DNA from: Sulfuricellaceae bacterium
GTDB taxonomy: Bacteria > Pseudomonadota > Gammaproteobacteria > Burkholderiales > UBA9220
Direction: 5' to 3'
Assembly (NCBI GenBank): GCA_019911985.1
Contig: JAIOJO010000575.1
Span: forward strand, 1 to 6,813
DNA: 6,813 nucleotides
Positions 6,094 to 6,813 of the stretch are shown here, in pieces; position 1 is the stretch's first letter; every line of letters starts with the position of its first letter. The notes beneath the pieces are model-generated. The model was not told the origin of the DNA. It saw only the letters and a list, made by a program, of their open reading frames with translations, and did not search any database. The translations under genes and the position numbers were made by a program.

Positions 6094-6813
6094 TCAGATT
6101 TCCAGCAATAGCCGCGCCGGGTCTTCCAGCTCGTCCTTGATCGCCACCAGGAATTGCACCGCGTCGCGCCCGTCCACCAAGCGGTGATCGTAGGAGAGCG
6201 CCAAGTACATCATCGGGCGGATCACCACTTGACCGTTTTCCGCGATGGGCCGCTCCTTGATGGCGTGCATGCCGAGAATGGCGCTTTGCGGCGGGTTGAT
6301 GATCGGGGTCGAGAGCAGCGAGCCGAAAATGCCGCCGTTGGTGATGGTAAAGGTTCCGCCGCTGAGTTCCTCTATCGACAGCTTGCCGTCCTTCGCCTTG
6401 CGGGCGAAATCGGCGATGCCGCGCTCAATATCGGCGAAGGAAAGCTGGTCGGCATTGCGCAGCACCGGGACCACCAGCCCCCGCTCCGTACCGACGGCGA
6501 TGCCGATGTCGAAGTAGCCGTGGTAGACGATATCGCCACCCTCCACCGAGGCGTTGACGACGGGGAATTTTTTCAGCGCGGTGCTCGCCGCCTTGACGAA
6601 AAACGACATAAAGCCGAGTTTGATGCCGAATTCCTGATCGAACTTGTCTTTGTAGCGCTGGCGCAATTCGATGACCGGCTGCATGTTGACTTCGTTGAAC
6701 GTGGTCAAAATGGCCGCCGTGCGCTGGGCTTCCACCAGGCGTTCCGCCACCCGCGCGCGCAGGCGGGTCATCGGCACGCGTTGCGCGGGACGTCCGTCCG
6801 CGGCGAAGACAGC
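6094..6813 (-). CDS. sucB: Dihydrolipoyllysine succinyltransferase (2-oxoglutarate dehydrogenase E2), C-terminal part
   Basis: The open frame runs off the right edge; the last 239 codons are present, so the lipoyl domain and most of the E1/E3-binding domain are outside. The visible part starts in the linker (DGRPAQR) and gives the whole catalytic acyltransferase domain, beginning with VPMTRLRARVAERLVEAQ, then TTFNEVNM, the 'FGIKLGFMSFFVKA' stretch and GGTFTITNGGIFGS. The catalytic motif SYDHRLVDGRDAV has its histidine codon at 6184-6186 and aspartate at 6172-6174. It transfers the succinyl group from lipoyl-lysine to CoA in the TCA cycle, in a 24-subunit core. VPMTRLR and the TTFNEVNM region fit SucB better than the pyruvate or branched-chain E2. 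The sucA gene would be expected upstream on this strand, outside the window. GTG at 6777 is internal (valine), not a start. Confidence 0.93.
   Translation of the reverse strand, partial: AVFAADGRPAQRVPMTRLRARVAERLVEAQRTAAILTTFNEVNMQPVIELRQRYKDKFDQEFGIKLGFMSFFVKAASTALKKFPVVNASVEGGDIVYHGYFDIGIAVGTERGLVVPVLRNADQLSFADIERGIADFARKAKDGKLSIEELSGGTFTITNGGIFGSLLSTPIINPPQSAILGMHAIKERPIAENGQVVIRPMMYLALSYDHRLVDGRDAVQFLVAIKDELEDPARLLLEI

Overview
The window comes from a fairly GC-rich bacterial chromosome. Gene content and protein style suggest a gammaproteobacterium: a FapA-type DUF342 protein, a single-chain class I fumarase, a long EAL/CBS/GGDEF protein, and the E2 subunit of 2-oxoglutarate dehydrogenase. 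A methanotroph of the Methylococcales is a guess from overall impression, not from a diagnostic gene. No rRNA, tRNA, CRISPR array or transposase is visible.

Left part (1-2218, + strand): the C-terminal 205 codons of a FapA/DUF342 protein, a 74-base gap, then a complete iron-sulfur (class I) fumarate hydratase with all expected cluster and active-site residues. Next is a 290-base non-coding stretch (2219-2508). It is not featureless. An extended -10 promoter-like sequence is followed by four consecutive hairpins, and the last is a strong intrinsic terminator with a run of nine T. This reads as a roughly 150-nt structured RNA, either a free small RNA or a terminator-controlled leader of the gene that follows. 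That gene (2509-3369) is an alpha/beta hydrolase with a TTG start and a good ribosome binding site.

Middle part (3370-5708): a convergent gap, then on the - strand a 646-residue cyclic-di-GMP protein with the order EAL, CBS pair, GGDEF. Its promoter side is a 444-base divergent intergenic region (5394-5837) that holds a 238-bp MITE-like element. The element has near-perfect 20-bp terminal inverted repeats and much internal fold-back structure. Outside it lie two inverted copies of a 12-bp motif, each reading towards one of the divergent genes.

Right part (5782-6813): a sigma-70-like promoter placed just upstream of a small 79-residue protein of unknown function (+ strand), then, 16 bases further and convergent, the C-terminal 239 codons of SucB (- strand), which run off the window.

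Two genes (fumarase and SucB) act in the TCA cycle, but they lie on opposite strands and far apart, so they are not one operon. The other genes show no obvious pathway link. The two non-coding regions, the candidate structured RNA and the MITE-like element, are the most interesting parts.
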